Shown here piece by piece: positions 17,173 to 26,108 of a stretch of DNA of 64,000 nucleotides. The notes under the pieces were generated by a model. That model was not told the DNA's origin and made no database searches. It saw only the letters and a list, made by a program, of their open reading frames with translations. The position numbers and the translations under genes are program-made. This DNA comes from Aureibaculum algae (GTDB lineage Bacteria > Bacteroidota > Bacteroidia > Flavobacteriales > Flavobacteriaceae): the NCBI RefSeq assembly GCF_006065315.1, contig NZ_CP040749.1, forward strand, positions 1,812,501-1,876,500. Direction: 5' to 3'. Numbering within the stretch: the stretch's first letter is position 1; each line of letters begins with the position of its first letter.

Positions 17173-20055
17173 ATGATGTTTTTACAAAATAAATTATCAA
17201 TCTATTTAGTATTAATTCTTTTGTGTCTTGGTGTAAAACGGATTAATGGTCAGGAGAAAAATAGTGGATTACCAAAAATTAATAATTTTTCAAAAAAAGA
17301 TTACAATGCTGGTACTCAAAATTGGCAAATTGATCAAGATACAATTGGTAATATTTATTTTGCCAACAATAATGGGTTACTTCAATTTGATGGAAATTCA
17401 TGGCAATTATATAAAATTCCTAATTCTTCTAATATAAGAAGTGTAAAATACGATAGAACAAATGGACGTATTTATGTGGGAGGGTATAATCAATTCGGTT
17501 ATTTTGAATCTAATTTAAGAGGAAAACTTGTATTTCAATCACTATTGCCATTAATTGATGGTACCGAAAGTAAAACAACTGATTTTATTTGGAAGATTCA
17601 TATAGTTAATGATGAAGTTGTTTTTCAGACTTTTCATAAGGCATATATTTTCAAAGATAATGAGATAAAAACGCTAGAAGCTCCTAAACGATTTCAGTTT
17701 TCATTTTTAGTCGATAATAATCTTTATTTTCAGGACATTGAGTATGGGGTTTTTGAATATGTAAATGGTGTTTTAATACATCTAAAAGGGACTGAAGTAT
17801 TAAAAAACACTGAAATATGGAGTATTTTAAAAATGCCAAATAATGCATTACTTTTCGCTTTATTAGAAAAAGGATTATATACCTATCAAAATGAAGTAGT
17901 TACACCTTGGGAAACTGAAGCGAATGATTTTGTTAAGAAGAATAGTACACTTGGTGGAATAGCAATACTTAACAATTCATTGGTGTTTAATACAGTATTG
18001 AATGGAATTATCATATGTACTATAGATGGTAAAATAAAACAACATATTAACTTAGATAAAGGACTTCAAAATAATACAATTCTAAGCTCATTTATTGATA
18101 GCAATAGTAATCTTTGGTTAGGTTTAGATAATGGAATTTCTCATGTTAGTATAAACTCTCCTTTCACCTATTTAGGTTCAAGTCAAAATCTAAGTACCGT
18201 TTATGGTACAGTTATTTATAAGGAATATTTATATGTAGCCACAAATCAAGGTCTTTTTTATCGTTTATTGAACAATATTTTTTCGGATGACTCTTTTAAA
18301 TTGGTTGAAGGAACAACAGCACAAACATGGAATGTTCAAGTAATTGGTGATGATTTAGTGTGTGCAAATAATAGAGGAGCGATGCTAATAAAGAATAACA
18401 AGGTTGCCAAAGTACTTGATAATATTGGCTACTATGGATTTAAAGAAATTCCTAACAGACCAAATTTTATTATTGGTTCTAATTATGGTGGCTTTTCCAT
18501 ATTTGAAAAAACAAAAACGGGCTTAGTTTATAAAAATAAGCTTGGTGATTTTGATAAAGCTTCAAATATATTTGAGCATGATGGAAACTTTTTATGGTTG
18601 AAAAGAGATAATATTCTTTATCAAATGGAGATATCAGAAGATTTTAAAGCGTTTAACTCCATAAAAACCATAACTAAATTTAATGATACAGTTAATGGTA
18701 TTAATAGTTTGCAACGAATAAATAATGAAGTGTATTTTCAAACAAATAATCATTTTTATTCTTATTCTAAAGGGCAAGATAGATTTTTTGAAGATAGAAA
18801 GTTGAGTAATTATTTTAAGGATTTAGCTACGATAAATACATTAATAGAAGATTCACATGGTAATTTATGGTATGTTTTTGATGAATCTTTAGGAGTCTTA
18901 ATGAAAAATAAAAATAGGGACTATACCAATATAATTAAACCATTTTCTAATTTAACGGGTAATTTAGTACCTAATTACTTGTCAATAAATACAAAGGATA
19001 ATAAGAATATTTTTATTGGTTTAATTGATGGACTCGCACATTATGATACCACAGTTTCAAATAAAATATCAGTTCCAAGAGCGGTCATCAGAAGTTTTAT
19101 TTATGAAAACGATACAATTATGCAGGGTAACCCTCAGCAAAGCTCTTTCAATATAAAGATTCCCTACAAGTCAAACAATATTAAATTCACATTCTCTTCT
19201 CCAGAATATAATCGAGAACCTATATTGTATTCCTATAAGTTAGAACCATTTGATCAAGAATGGAGCTTATGGACGAAAAATGCAATGAAGGAATATACTA
19301 ATTTAATTGAGAATGAATATGAAATGCACGTCAGGGTTAAAAATAGTTATAGTAATGTTTCTGACCCAACACTTTTTAAGTTCAGAATATATCCGCCTTG
19401 GTATCGACATTATTTGGCTTATATCTGTTATTCGTTGTTTATCATAGTGAGTATGTATTTTATTTCTTTATGGATGAAATTAAAAATTAGAAAAGATAAA
19501 TATTACGAGACTTTAGAACATCGAAAACGCTATTTAGAAAAAGAGGCTAGAATAATATCTGAACAATATAAGTTAGAGAAAGAAATTGAGGATTTAAACC
19601 GTGATAAATTGCAAACAAAAATCCTAGCTAAGGATAAGGAGTTGGTAAGTAACTCATTACAAGTTGTTAAAAAAAATAAAATTTTGAATGGAATAATTGA
19701 TAAATTAAAAAAATTAGAAACGTCAGATATAAGTGTTGAAACAAAATCCCAACTGCACAGTCTTAAAAAAAGTGTTTTAAAGGAAATAAATGCCGATAAA
19801 AGTTGGAAGGATTTAGAAAAACATATTAAAAATGTACATTTCGAATTTCTTAAACGTTTACAAGAGAAATATGAAAATATTACACCACGTGAATTAGATT
19901 TATCTACCTATTTACTTATTAATATGTCAACAAAAGAAATAGCTGAAGTAATGAATATATCAAAAGGTGGAGTAGAGCTAGCAAGATATAGGCTGCGAAA
20001 AAAACTGGGGTTATCAAGAAAAGACAATTTAACAGGTTTTTTGATGAATATATAG
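17173..20055 (+). CDS. membrane-spanning one-component regulator: sensor propeller, Y_Y_Y domain, LuxR-type HTH
   Basis: A 960-residue regulator. A signal peptide (about 1-26) leads into a periplasmic beta-propeller sensor built from Reg_prop-like repeats (about 40-630, for example NLWLGLDNGISHV and GNLWYVFDE). A triple-tyrosine (Y_Y_Y) domain lies at about 665-740. One transmembrane helix follows at about 745-768, then a cytoplasmic coiled coil (about 770-890) and a C-terminal helix-turn-helix of LuxR/GerE type (about 901-960: TPRELDLSTYLL, STKEIAEVMNISKGGVELAR). It has no histidine kinase, receiver or AraC domain, so it is not a classical hybrid two-component system. It presumably senses released oligosaccharide and controls the divergent Sus operon. 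Two ATGs in tandem (17173 and 17176) are equally usable. Confidence 0.88.
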   Translation: MMFLQNKLSIYLVLILLCLGVKRINGQEKNSGLPKINNFSKKDYNAGTQNWQIDQDTIGNIYFANNNGLLQFDGNSWQLYKIPNSSNIRSVKYDRTNGRIYVGGYNQFGYFESNLRGKLVFQSLLPLIDGTESKTTDFIWKIHIVNDEVVFQTFHKAYIFKDNEIKTLEAPKRFQFSFLVDNNLYFQDIEYGVFEYVNGVLIHLKGTEVLKNTEIWSILKMPNNALLFALLEKGLYTYQNEVVTPWETEANDFVKKNSTLGGIAILNNSLVFNTVLNGIIICTIDGKIKQHINLDKGLQNNTILSSFIDSNSNLWLGLDNGISHVSINSPFTYLGSSQNLSTVYGTVIYKEYLYVATNQGLFYRLLNNIFSDDSFKLVEGTTAQTWNVQVIGDDLVCANNRGAMLIKNNKVAKVLDNIGYYGFKEIPNRPNFIIGSNYGGFSIFEKTKTGLVYKNKLGDFDKASNIFEHDGNFLWLKRDNILYQMEISEDFKAFNSIKTITKFNDTVNGINSLQRINNEVYFQTNNHFYSYSKGQDRFFEDRKLSNYFKDLATINTLIEDSHGNLWYVFDESLGVLMKNKNRDYTNIIKPFSNLTGNLVPNYLSINTKDNKNIFIGLIDGLAHYDTTVSNKISVPRAVIRSFIYENDTIMQGNPQQSSFNIKIPYKSNNIKFTFSSPEYNREPILYSYKLEPFDQEWSLWTKNAMKEYTNLIENEYEMHVRVKNSYSNVSDPTLFKFRIYPPWYRHYLAYICYSLFIIVSMYFISLWMKLKIRKDKYYETLEHRKRYLEKEARIISEQYKLEKEIEDLNRDKLQTKILAKDKELVSNSLQVVKKNKILNGIIDKLKKLETSDISVETKSQLHSLKKSVLKEINADKSWKDLEKHIKNVHFEFLKRLQEKYENITPRELDLSTYLLINMSTKEIAEVMNISKGGVELARYRLRKKLGLSRKDNLTGFLMNI

Positions 20056-20071
20056 TATTAAATATATAATA

Positions 20072-20575
20072 ATGACAATTTTTAAGACAAAAAGGTTGAT
20101 AGTAAGAAGTTTAAAAATGGAAGATTTTGAAGCTTTTAATAAAATGCAGTCGAATAAAAATGTGATGAGATTTGTAAGAGGTAGACCGATGACCTATGAG
20201 GAAAATAAGGAAGAATTACCCAAATTAATTGAATTTTATGATAAAGAGGGTAATGACTTTTTTATTTATGCAATTACAAGAATTGAAGATGGTTTTTTCG
20301 TAGGTACCATTGCATTAATCAAAGACGAATTTAAAAACGATGAAATCGGGTATCGCTTTTTAGAAGAATATTGGGGGAATGGATATGGAACGGAAGTTCT
20401 TAGTGGTTTGATAGCTTACTGTAAATCAATAAAAATGAAAAATTTAATTGCAATTGTAGCTACCGAAAACGTTGCCTCCTTAAAGATGATAAAAAATGCA
20501 GGTTTTCAGTTTATTGAAAATTTTGTGAGTGATGATTTACAACTACCAGAACAACGGTATTACTTAGAGCTGTGA
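20072..20575 (+). CDS. GNAT family N-acetyltransferase (RimJ/RimL-like)
   Basis: A 167-residue acetyltransferase fold with KTKRLIVRSLKMEDFEAF at the N-terminus. The acetyl-CoA-binding region is EIGYRFLEEYWGNGYGTEVL, and motif B reads VATENVASLKMIKNAGFQ. Members of this group acetylate N-terminal or small-molecule amines; the substrate cannot be told from the sequence. It starts 16 bases after the regulator stop, so it is probably co-transcribed, but no functional link to glucan use is obvious. Confidence 0.88.
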   Translation: MTIFKTKRLIVRSLKMEDFEAFNKMQSNKNVMRFVRGRPMTYEENKEELPKLIEFYDKEGNDFFIYAITRIEDGFFVGTIALIKDEFKNDEIGYRFLEEYWGNGYGTEVLSGLIAYCKSIKMKNLIAIVATENVASLKMIKNAGFQFIENFVSDDLQLPEQRYYLEL

Positions 20576-20741
20576 TAGTTAAATATTTATTGCTCTTTTT
20601 ATCTTAATTAGTTGCCGTATCAACTTCTTTTATAATTTTGAACAATATGACAATGACAATCAAAATAAAGGCTCTAAGGTGTCTGTCAAACGGTTTTGGT
20701 CATAACGTTGATCATGGAATGGGGAACATTTCAGTAATAAT

Positions 20742-21791
20742 TTATTTGATAAGTTCCAAGGTCGCCATAATAGGGTAATGGTCTGAAAGTTGTATACCAT
20801 AATTTTTATGCGACTTCACTTTAAAGTTTTTATCTACAAAAATATAATCGATACGTAACGGAAATTTATTAAACTTATAGGTAGTTCCAAATCCTTTACC
20901 AGCCTCCAAATATGTGTCTTTAAAATTCTTCCTTACATTATTGTAAGCCCATGAATAGGCCGTATTGTTTAAATCACCCATTACTATTACTTTGTACTTA
21001 CAGGTGTTTATATGCTTATTTAAGGAGTCTATTTGTTGCTGCTGAACTTTAAATGATTGCCGAACTTTTTTTACTAATTTTTCCGAATCGTCGTGCCCAA
21101 AGTAATGTTGATTTGGTACAATTCCTAAAGATGCCATGTGAAAAGTATAGATCCTTATAGTATCTAAATTCTTAACAATATCTGTAAACATTGCGGCTGA
21201 AGATGTTCTTGCGTATTTTATTATGCCTTCTTTTACAATGGGATATTTCGAATATATGCCTAATGCAATTCTATGTTTGCTATTTTGAATAGAGTCAGAA
21301 TAATTTTCAGCAGGTGGATTACTGAAATAGGGATATTTTAATTTAAAGTTTTTAGGAATTCTATATTCTTGTAATGCTAAGATATCAGGATCTTCATTTT
21401 CAATGAAATCTTTAATCTTTGATTCTATATCATCCACTTTAATCCATTTATACATATTAAATTTTCTAACATTAAAACTCATTAAGCTTATTGTGTTAGA
21501 ATCTTCTTGATTGATATTGTCCTTAAATTTATATAATTGAGGAATTAAAAAATAGGATATTATTAATACTATAAAAGACTGTAAAAGTTGCTTTTTGAAG
21601 CCAATTAAGATCCAGTATATTACAAATAGAATATTTATAATTATAACTGCTGGAACTACAATGCTGAATAAAGAAAATACACCAAATTTAAATGGAGATA
21701 ATCGCGGTAAAAGAATGGAAAAAATTAATGCAATCGCAAAGATTGTATTAATGATAAATAGTATTTTATTAAAAAATGATAGTTTCTTCAC
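20742..21791 (-). CDS. membrane-anchored endonuclease/exonuclease/phosphatase family protein
   Basis: A 349-residue protein with three predicted N-terminal transmembrane helices (about 10-30, 33-58 and 66-88) followed by an EEP hydrolase domain (about 100-349). Metal and catalytic segments are present: SLMSFNVRKFN, LALQEYRIPK, KVIVMGDLNNTAYSWAYNNV, RIDYIFVD and the terminal SDHYPIMATLEL. EEP enzymes cleave phosphodiesters (nucleases, sphingomyelinases, inositol phosphatases). The membrane anchor and a domain probably outside the cytoplasm suggest an envelope substrate, but this is inference. Last gene of the 89aa-mutL-rhomboid-rhomboid operon. Confidence 0.85.
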   Translation of the reverse strand: MKKLSFFNKILFIINTIFAIALIFSILLPRLSPFKFGVFSLFSIVVPAVIIINILFVIYWILIGFKKQLLQSFIVLIISYFLIPQLYKFKDNINQEDSNTISLMSFNVRKFNMYKWIKVDDIESKIKDFIENEDPDILALQEYRIPKNFKLKYPYFSNPPAENYSDSIQNSKHRIALGIYSKYPIVKEGIIKYARTSSAAMFTDIVKNLDTIRIYTFHMASLGIVPNQHYFGHDDSEKLVKKVRQSFKVQQQQIDSLNKHINTCKYKVIVMGDLNNTAYSWAYNNVRKNFKDTYLEAGKGFGTTYKFNKFPLRIDYIFVDKNFKVKSHKNYGIQLSDHYPIMATLELIK

Positions 21792-21808
21792 TGTCCAAAA
21801 TTACTACG

Positions 21809-22663
21809 TTATTTTTTACCAACCTTAAAAAGAAAATCTTTTTCTTGTTGTGTTAAGGTTTCATAACCAGATTTACTTATTTTATCTAATATAGAATCTA
21901 TCTTTTGTTGATCATTTGCATTATTTTTCGTTCTTTTTTGAGGATTTGGGTTTTTATAAACAGTTCTCAAAGGTTCTTTCTTTTTTGATCTAAAAATAGA
22001 TCCGAAGAGCTGATTTAAATTCTTTCCTTTATTCGCTTGGTTCGTCAATAAAAAACCAATTAGAGCACCACCTAAATGTGCCAAATGCCCACCTGTATTA
22101 TTTACAGGTAGTTGAATAATGTCAATAAAGATCATAGCTACAGCAATATGCCATAATTTAACCGCCCCAATAAACCTTAAATGAATAGCGTAATTGGGTA
22201 CCTTAGCTGCAATACCTACTAGAATTGCAGTTACACCAGCTGATGCACCTAGTAAAACGGCATTACTTCCTTTCAGTGCTGGGAAAAAGTTATAACTAGC
22301 AAGGTAAATTATGCCTCCAACAACGATACCTGACAGATAATAAATTAAAAAATCGCGTTTTGAAAAGAAATCTAAAAATAGGTTTCCAATATAAAATAGG
22401 AATATTAAATTAAATAGAATATGTAAAAAATCTGCATGTAAAAATCCATACGTAATTAGAGTCCATGGTTTTGTTAGAAATAGGTTAACATCTGCAGGTA
22501 AAGACAGCCAGTTAACAAATAAATTATCATGCCATTGCATAAAACTTGATAACACCTTAAATAACAAGGTAATTATATATAAAATAATATTGGCATAGAT
22601 GATCTGTTCAGCAATGTTTGCTGATTTTATTCTGTATAGTATTTGATCTTTTATTGTATTCAA
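21809..22663 (-). CDS. rhomboid family intramembrane serine protease (second of a tandem pair)
   Basis: A 284-residue rhomboid with six membrane helices. HADFLHILFN (76-85) matches the conserved rhomboid HxxxxHxxxN helix, LLGASAGVTA carries the nucleophile Ser141, and GGHLAHLGGALIG carries the catalytic His196. A basic cytoplasmic tail of about 75 residues ends in a short helical segment (TLTQQEKDFLFKVGKK) that often recurs in Bacteroidetes rhomboids. It would cleave transmembrane helices within the inner membrane; the substrate is unknown. It follows the first rhomboid after 6 bases, and the EEP protein follows after 17 bases. Confidence 0.92.
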   Translation of the reverse strand: MNTIKDQILYRIKSANIAEQIIYANIILYIITLLFKVLSSFMQWHDNLFVNWLSLPADVNLFLTKPWTLITYGFLHADFLHILFNLIFLFYIGNLFLDFFSKRDFLIYYLSGIVVGGIIYLASYNFFPALKGSNAVLLGASAGVTAILVGIAAKVPNYAIHLRFIGAVKLWHIAVAMIFIDIIQLPVNNTGGHLAHLGGALIGFLLTNQANKGKNLNQLFGSIFRSKKKEPLRTVYKNPNPQKRTKNNANDQQKIDSILDKISKSGYETLTQQEKDFLFKVGKK

Positions 22664-22669
22664 TGTATG

Positions 22670-23395
22670 TTATTTATCCCATCGTTTAAATTGATTTTTC
22701 TTCCAATACAACATAATTATTAATCCCACAATGGCACCACCTACGTGAGCAAAATGAGCGACTCCGGCTCCGAAAATAGAATATCCAGTTATACCAGAAA
22801 ATAAATCTAAAGCAATTAATACTGGAATAAAATATTTTGCAGCGACTGGAACGGGGAAAAATATTAAAGCCAATTTCGCATTTGGGAAACTCATTCCAAA
22901 TGCAACTAATACCCCATAAAGTGCACCTGATGCACCAACGGCAGGTATGTTAAAAATTTCGTTTACAGTTTGAAGTGCTTCATTTTGATAAACCTTGGTA
23001 ATGTCCATTAAACCTGAAATCTCGGCACTTGTGGCACCAGCTTGGATCAGTTCTTGAAACGCCATGTTATATTGAAAATAATTTACTCCTGTATAAATTA
23101 AGCCTGCACCAATACCAGCTGAGAAATAAAAGAATATAAATTTATTACGACCCCATAGTTGCTCCAATGGGCTACCAAACATCCAAACGCCTAACATATT
23201 AAACCCGATATGCATTAATGATTGTTGACTGTGCATAAACATATGTGTAACAAATTGCCAAATTCCAAATTCGGGATTTTTAGGAAAATGTAAAGCAAAT
23301 AAGTCCTGTAAAGGCGGATAAGCAAATTTAGCTACCAAAAAGAGTAGCACATTTATTATGATGATATGTTTAACCGTATCAGTTATTTTTCCCAT
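22670..23395 (-). CDS. rhomboid family intramembrane serine protease (first of a tandem pair)
   Basis: A 241-residue rhomboid. MHIGFNMLGVWMFG is the conserved second-helix segment, GASGALYGVLVAFG carries the nucleophile Ser156, and HFAHVGGAIVG carries the catalytic His217. A loop of about 45 residues (105-150) is inserted between helices before the serine helix. It differs clearly from the downstream paralogue, which suggests an old duplication with different substrates. It starts 20 bases after the mutL stop. Confidence 0.92.
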   Translation of the reverse strand: MGKITDTVKHIIIINVLLFLVAKFAYPPLQDLFALHFPKNPEFGIWQFVTHMFMHSQQSLMHIGFNMLGVWMFGSPLEQLWGRNKFIFFYFSAGIGAGLIYTGVNYFQYNMAFQELIQAGATSAEISGLMDITKVYQNEALQTVNEIFNIPAVGASGALYGVLVAFGMSFPNAKLALIFFPVPVAAKYFIPVLIALDLFSGITGYSIFGAGVAHFAHVGGAIVGLIIMLYWKKNQFKRWDK

Positions 23396-23415
23396 TGCTA
23401 TTATTTATAAAGGGT

Positions 23416-25242
23416 TTAATTGTCAAATTTAAGTTGAATTTCTTCAGAAGAAAGTGTAATAAATGTTTTTTTACCAAAAGGGGATTGATTCGGCTCTTTA
23501 CATGAAAATAATTGTTCTAATAACTCCTCTTGTTCTTTACTGTTAAGCTTCGTACCATTTTTTATGGCTAAACTTCTTGCCAAGCTTTTAGCTATGGCGT
23601 CTAATTGACTAAAACTAGAATCGGGTATTTCATTTTTAATGTCTTCAAAAAGCTCTTCAAATAAACCTTGAACATTGTTTTGATTAACATTTACAGGAAT
23701 TCCGTCTAACGTAATGGAATCATTGTCAATTTTGTCAAATTGAAATCCTACACTTTCTAAATCGGGTTGAATTTCTTTGCAAAGAGAAATATCCCCTTTA
23801 TTAAAGGTTATTTCTAGGGGAAATAGTAATTGTTGACTAGAGGTGTCTTCAATTGTCATTTTCGTTAAAAACTCTTCGTATAAAACCCGCTGATGTGCTA
23901 AATTTTGATTGATGTAAACAACACCTGATTTGATAACACTAAGTATATATTTTTTATGAACTTGAAGAGTTTTCGCTTTTATTTCGTTTTCTGAAGAATT
24001 AAATAAATCTTTATGTACAACATCAGCCTCCACTTCAATTTCCTGCAAATCTACTGCTGTTTCTGTTCCTGAATATAAAGATTCCCATTGGGCCGTTTTT
24101 GGTTTTTCATATGATTTTGACCTAGACTCACTTTCAAAAGGATTAAAACTTGGGTTAACGGTTATTTTTGGCGTAGAAACAGATGTCTTATCCTTAAATG
24201 AATAAGGAACATCCATAGTAGCATCTCTATTAAAATCTAAAACAGGTGCCACATTATATTGGCCTAAACTATGCTTTACGGTAGATCGTAAAATGGCATA
24301 AAGAGCATGCTCATTTTCAAATTTTATTTCCGTTTTAGTAGGATGAATATTAATATCAATTGTATTTGGAGGGACGGATAAATACAAAAAATAAGAAGGA
24401 TGATGTCCATGAGGTAACAATTGATCAAAAGCATTAATTACTGCATGATGCAAATATCCATTTTTAATAAACCTGTTGTTTACAAAGAAAAATTGTTCAC
24501 CACGTTTTTTCTTAGCAAATTCTGGTTTAGATACAAATCCCTCAATAGTAATAATATCTGTATGTTCTTGAATTGGAACTAGTTTTTCATTTATTTTTTT
24601 ACCGAATACAGCAACTATTCGCTGACGTAAATTACTGCTGTTTAAATTCAGTACTTCACTATCATTACTGTAAAAATCGAATGCAATAGAAGGGTGGGTA
24701 AGGGCGACACGATAGAATTCATCTTTTATATGACGTAATTCAATGGAATTAGATTTAAGAAAATTTCTACGAGCGGGTATATTAAAAAATAAGTGTTTAA
24801 CTGCGATACTCGTACCTGTTGGTGTAGCAATAACATCTTGATTCTGGATGGTACTACCTTCAATTTTTATATGCGTACCTAATTCTTGATCTACTTGTTT
24901 CGTTTTAACTTCAACATGTGCAATAGCAGCAATAGAGGCCAATGCTTCTCCTCGGAAACCTTTGGTATTTAAATTAAATAAATCTTCTGCAGTTCTAATT
25001 TTTGAAGTAGCATGGCGTTCAAAAGATAATCTAGCATCTGTTACGCTCATACCTTTGCCATTATCAATAACTTGTACTAAGGTTTTACCCGCATCTTTAA
25101 TGAGTAATTTTATTTCCGTAGCACCTGCATCTATAGCATTTTCTAACAATTCTTTTACAACGGAAGCAGGACGTTGAACCACTTCGCCGGCAGCAATCTG
25201 ATTGGCAACATGATCTGGAAGTAGTTGAATAATATCTGACAT
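23416..25242 (-). CDS. mutL: DNA mismatch repair protein MutL with atypical C-terminal metal motifs
   Basis: A 608-residue MutL. The GHKL ATPase domain is complete: VVKELLENAIDAGA with Glu31 and Asn35, VIDNGKGM with Asp60, and TKGFRGEALASI. A variable linker (about 335-430) leads to the C-terminal dimerisation domain. The endonuclease signature DQHA(x)2E(x)4E found in most MutH-less bacteria is altered here to NQNLAHQRVLYEE, with Asn445 for Asp, Asn447 for His and Gln451 for Glu. The terminal CPHGRP-like motif reads SPFGKK. MutL couples MutS mismatch recognition to strand processing. It starts directly after the stop of the upstream 89-aa gene. Confidence 0.95.
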   Translation of the reverse strand: MSDIIQLLPDHVANQIAAGEVVQRPASVVKELLENAIDAGATEIKLLIKDAGKTLVQVIDNGKGMSVTDARLSFERHATSKIRTAEDLFNLNTKGFRGEALASIAAIAHVEVKTKQVDQELGTHIKIEGSTIQNQDVIATPTGTSIAVKHLFFNIPARRNFLKSNSIELRHIKDEFYRVALTHPSIAFDFYSNDSEVLNLNSSNLRQRIVAVFGKKINEKLVPIQEHTDIITIEGFVSKPEFAKKKRGEQFFFVNNRFIKNGYLHHAVINAFDQLLPHGHHPSYFLYLSVPPNTIDINIHPTKTEIKFENEHALYAILRSTVKHSLGQYNVAPVLDFNRDATMDVPYSFKDKTSVSTPKITVNPSFNPFESESRSKSYEKPKTAQWESLYSGTETAVDLQEIEVEADVVHKDLFNSSENEIKAKTLQVHKKYILSVIKSGVVYINQNLAHQRVLYEEFLTKMTIEDTSSQQLLFPLEITFNKGDISLCKEIQPDLESVGFQFDKIDNDSITLDGIPVNVNQNNVQGLFEELFEDIKNEIPDSSFSQLDAIAKSLARSLAIKNGTKLNSKEQEELLEQLFSCKEPNQSPFGKKTFITLSSEEIQLKFDN

Positions 25243-25512
25243 TTATTTCATTTGAAAAATGGATAGATCAAAATCTATTATATATAGAAAAATAAAAACT
25301 AAAATAGCGACCGTAATTGCTATTGTTTTATTGATGCCTTTTGAGCTTTTTGTTTCTTCAAAGGCATTGGTGAATTTTGTTTTGAGAGAATTTTTTCCAA
25401 CAGTTGTTCTAAATTCGTCAAACTTATGTTCTATCTTATATGGATTGCCCTCTCCTTTATAATATCTTGGAGAATATTCAAATTTTTTGTTTTTACGTTT
25501 AATAAATCCCAT
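25243..25512 (-). CDS. small conserved single-pass membrane protein before mutL
   Basis: An 89-residue protein with a basic, tyrosine-rich N-terminus (KRKNKKFEYSPRYYKGEG), a charged middle and one C-terminal transmembrane helix (about 64-82, TIAITVAILVFIFLYII). I know no function. Relatives at this locus in flavobacteria are sometimes labelled riboflavin synthase beta subunit, probably because ribH is nearby; the sequence has nothing of lumazine synthase. Its stop abuts the mutL ATG, and a strong promoter lies 58-89 bases upstream, so it leads the mutL-rhomboid operon. Confidence 0.75.
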   Translation of the reverse strand: MGFIKRKNKKFEYSPRYYKGEGNPYKIEHKFDEFRTTVGKNSLKTKFTNAFEETKSSKGINKTIAITVAILVFIFLYIIDFDLSIFQMK

Positions 25513-25569
25513 AATAGTTAATGTTTAATTATAAATTTAGCTTATTTACACCAAAAATTAAACCAAAAT

Positions 25570-25601
25570 CAAATTTACAGAAATAAATAGGGGCAATCAA
25601 A
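25570..25601 (-). promoter_or_regulatory. promoter of the 89aa-mutL-rhomboid operon
   Basis: Read on the minus strand: -33 TTTG (25598-25601), a 20-base spacer, then TAAATTTG (25570-25577), an exact fit to the Bacteroidetes sigma-A consensus. It predicts a leader of about 50 bases before the ATG at 25512. Confidence 0.72.
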
Positions 25602-25628
25602 ATTTAATAGGGAAAATACGTGTTAAAA

Positions 25629-26102
25629 CTATGCTAATGTTGCCATTTTAATGGCGGCAACTGCACATTCTACACCTTTGTTACCATGTTTTCCTCCTGA
25701 TCTATCAATAGATTGTTGCATTGTGTTATCCGTTAATACACAGAAAATAGTAGGTACATCAAATTGAATATTTAAATCTTTAATGCCTTGTGAAACAGCT
25801 TCGCAAACAAAATCAAAATGTTTGGTTTCACCTTGTATCACACATCCAATGGCAATTATAGCATCAAATTTACCTTGTTTAAGTAGGTGTTTACTTCCGT
25901 AAACTAATTCAAAACTACCAGGTACATTCAGTCTTGTAATATTAGCATCCACGGCTCCATTATCTAATAATGTAGTATGAGCACCTTTATAAAGGTTTTC
26001 TGTAACTGAAGTGTTCCACTCGGAAACAACAATACCAAATTTTAATTTTTTAGCATTGCCAAGTATTGTTTTATCGTAATCTGATAAGTTTGTAGTTGCC
26101 AT
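25629..26102 (-). CDS. ribH: 6,7-dimethyl-8-ribityllumazine synthase
   Basis: A 157-residue RibH that condenses 5-amino-6-ribitylaminouracil with 3,4-dihydroxy-2-butanone-4-phosphate in riboflavin synthesis, assembling into pentamers or 60-mers. Family motifs are complete: FGIVVSEWNTSVTENLYKGA, VPGSFELVYGSKHL, and GCVIQGETKHFDFV with the catalytic His95. FCVLTDNTMQQSIDRSGGKHGNKG also fits. It starts 6 bases after the TPR gene, so the two form a unit. Other rib genes are not in the window. Confidence 0.97.
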   Translation of the reverse strand: MATTNLSDYDKTILGNAKKLKFGIVVSEWNTSVTENLYKGAHTTLLDNGAVDANITRLNVPGSFELVYGSKHLLKQGKFDAIIAIGCVIQGETKHFDFVCEAVSQGIKDLNIQFDVPTIFCVLTDNTMQQSIDRSGGKHGNKGVECAVAAIKMATLA

Positions 26103-26108
26103 ATAGGC

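Noticed and set aside
17173..20055. Hybrid two-component system
   Set aside because: No histidine kinase, receiver or AraC domain is visible; the C-terminal HTH is LuxR-like.
25243..25512. Riboflavin synthase beta subunit label for the 89-residue protein
   Set aside because: It has no lumazine-synthase residues and a membrane helix; true ribH lies next to it at 25629.
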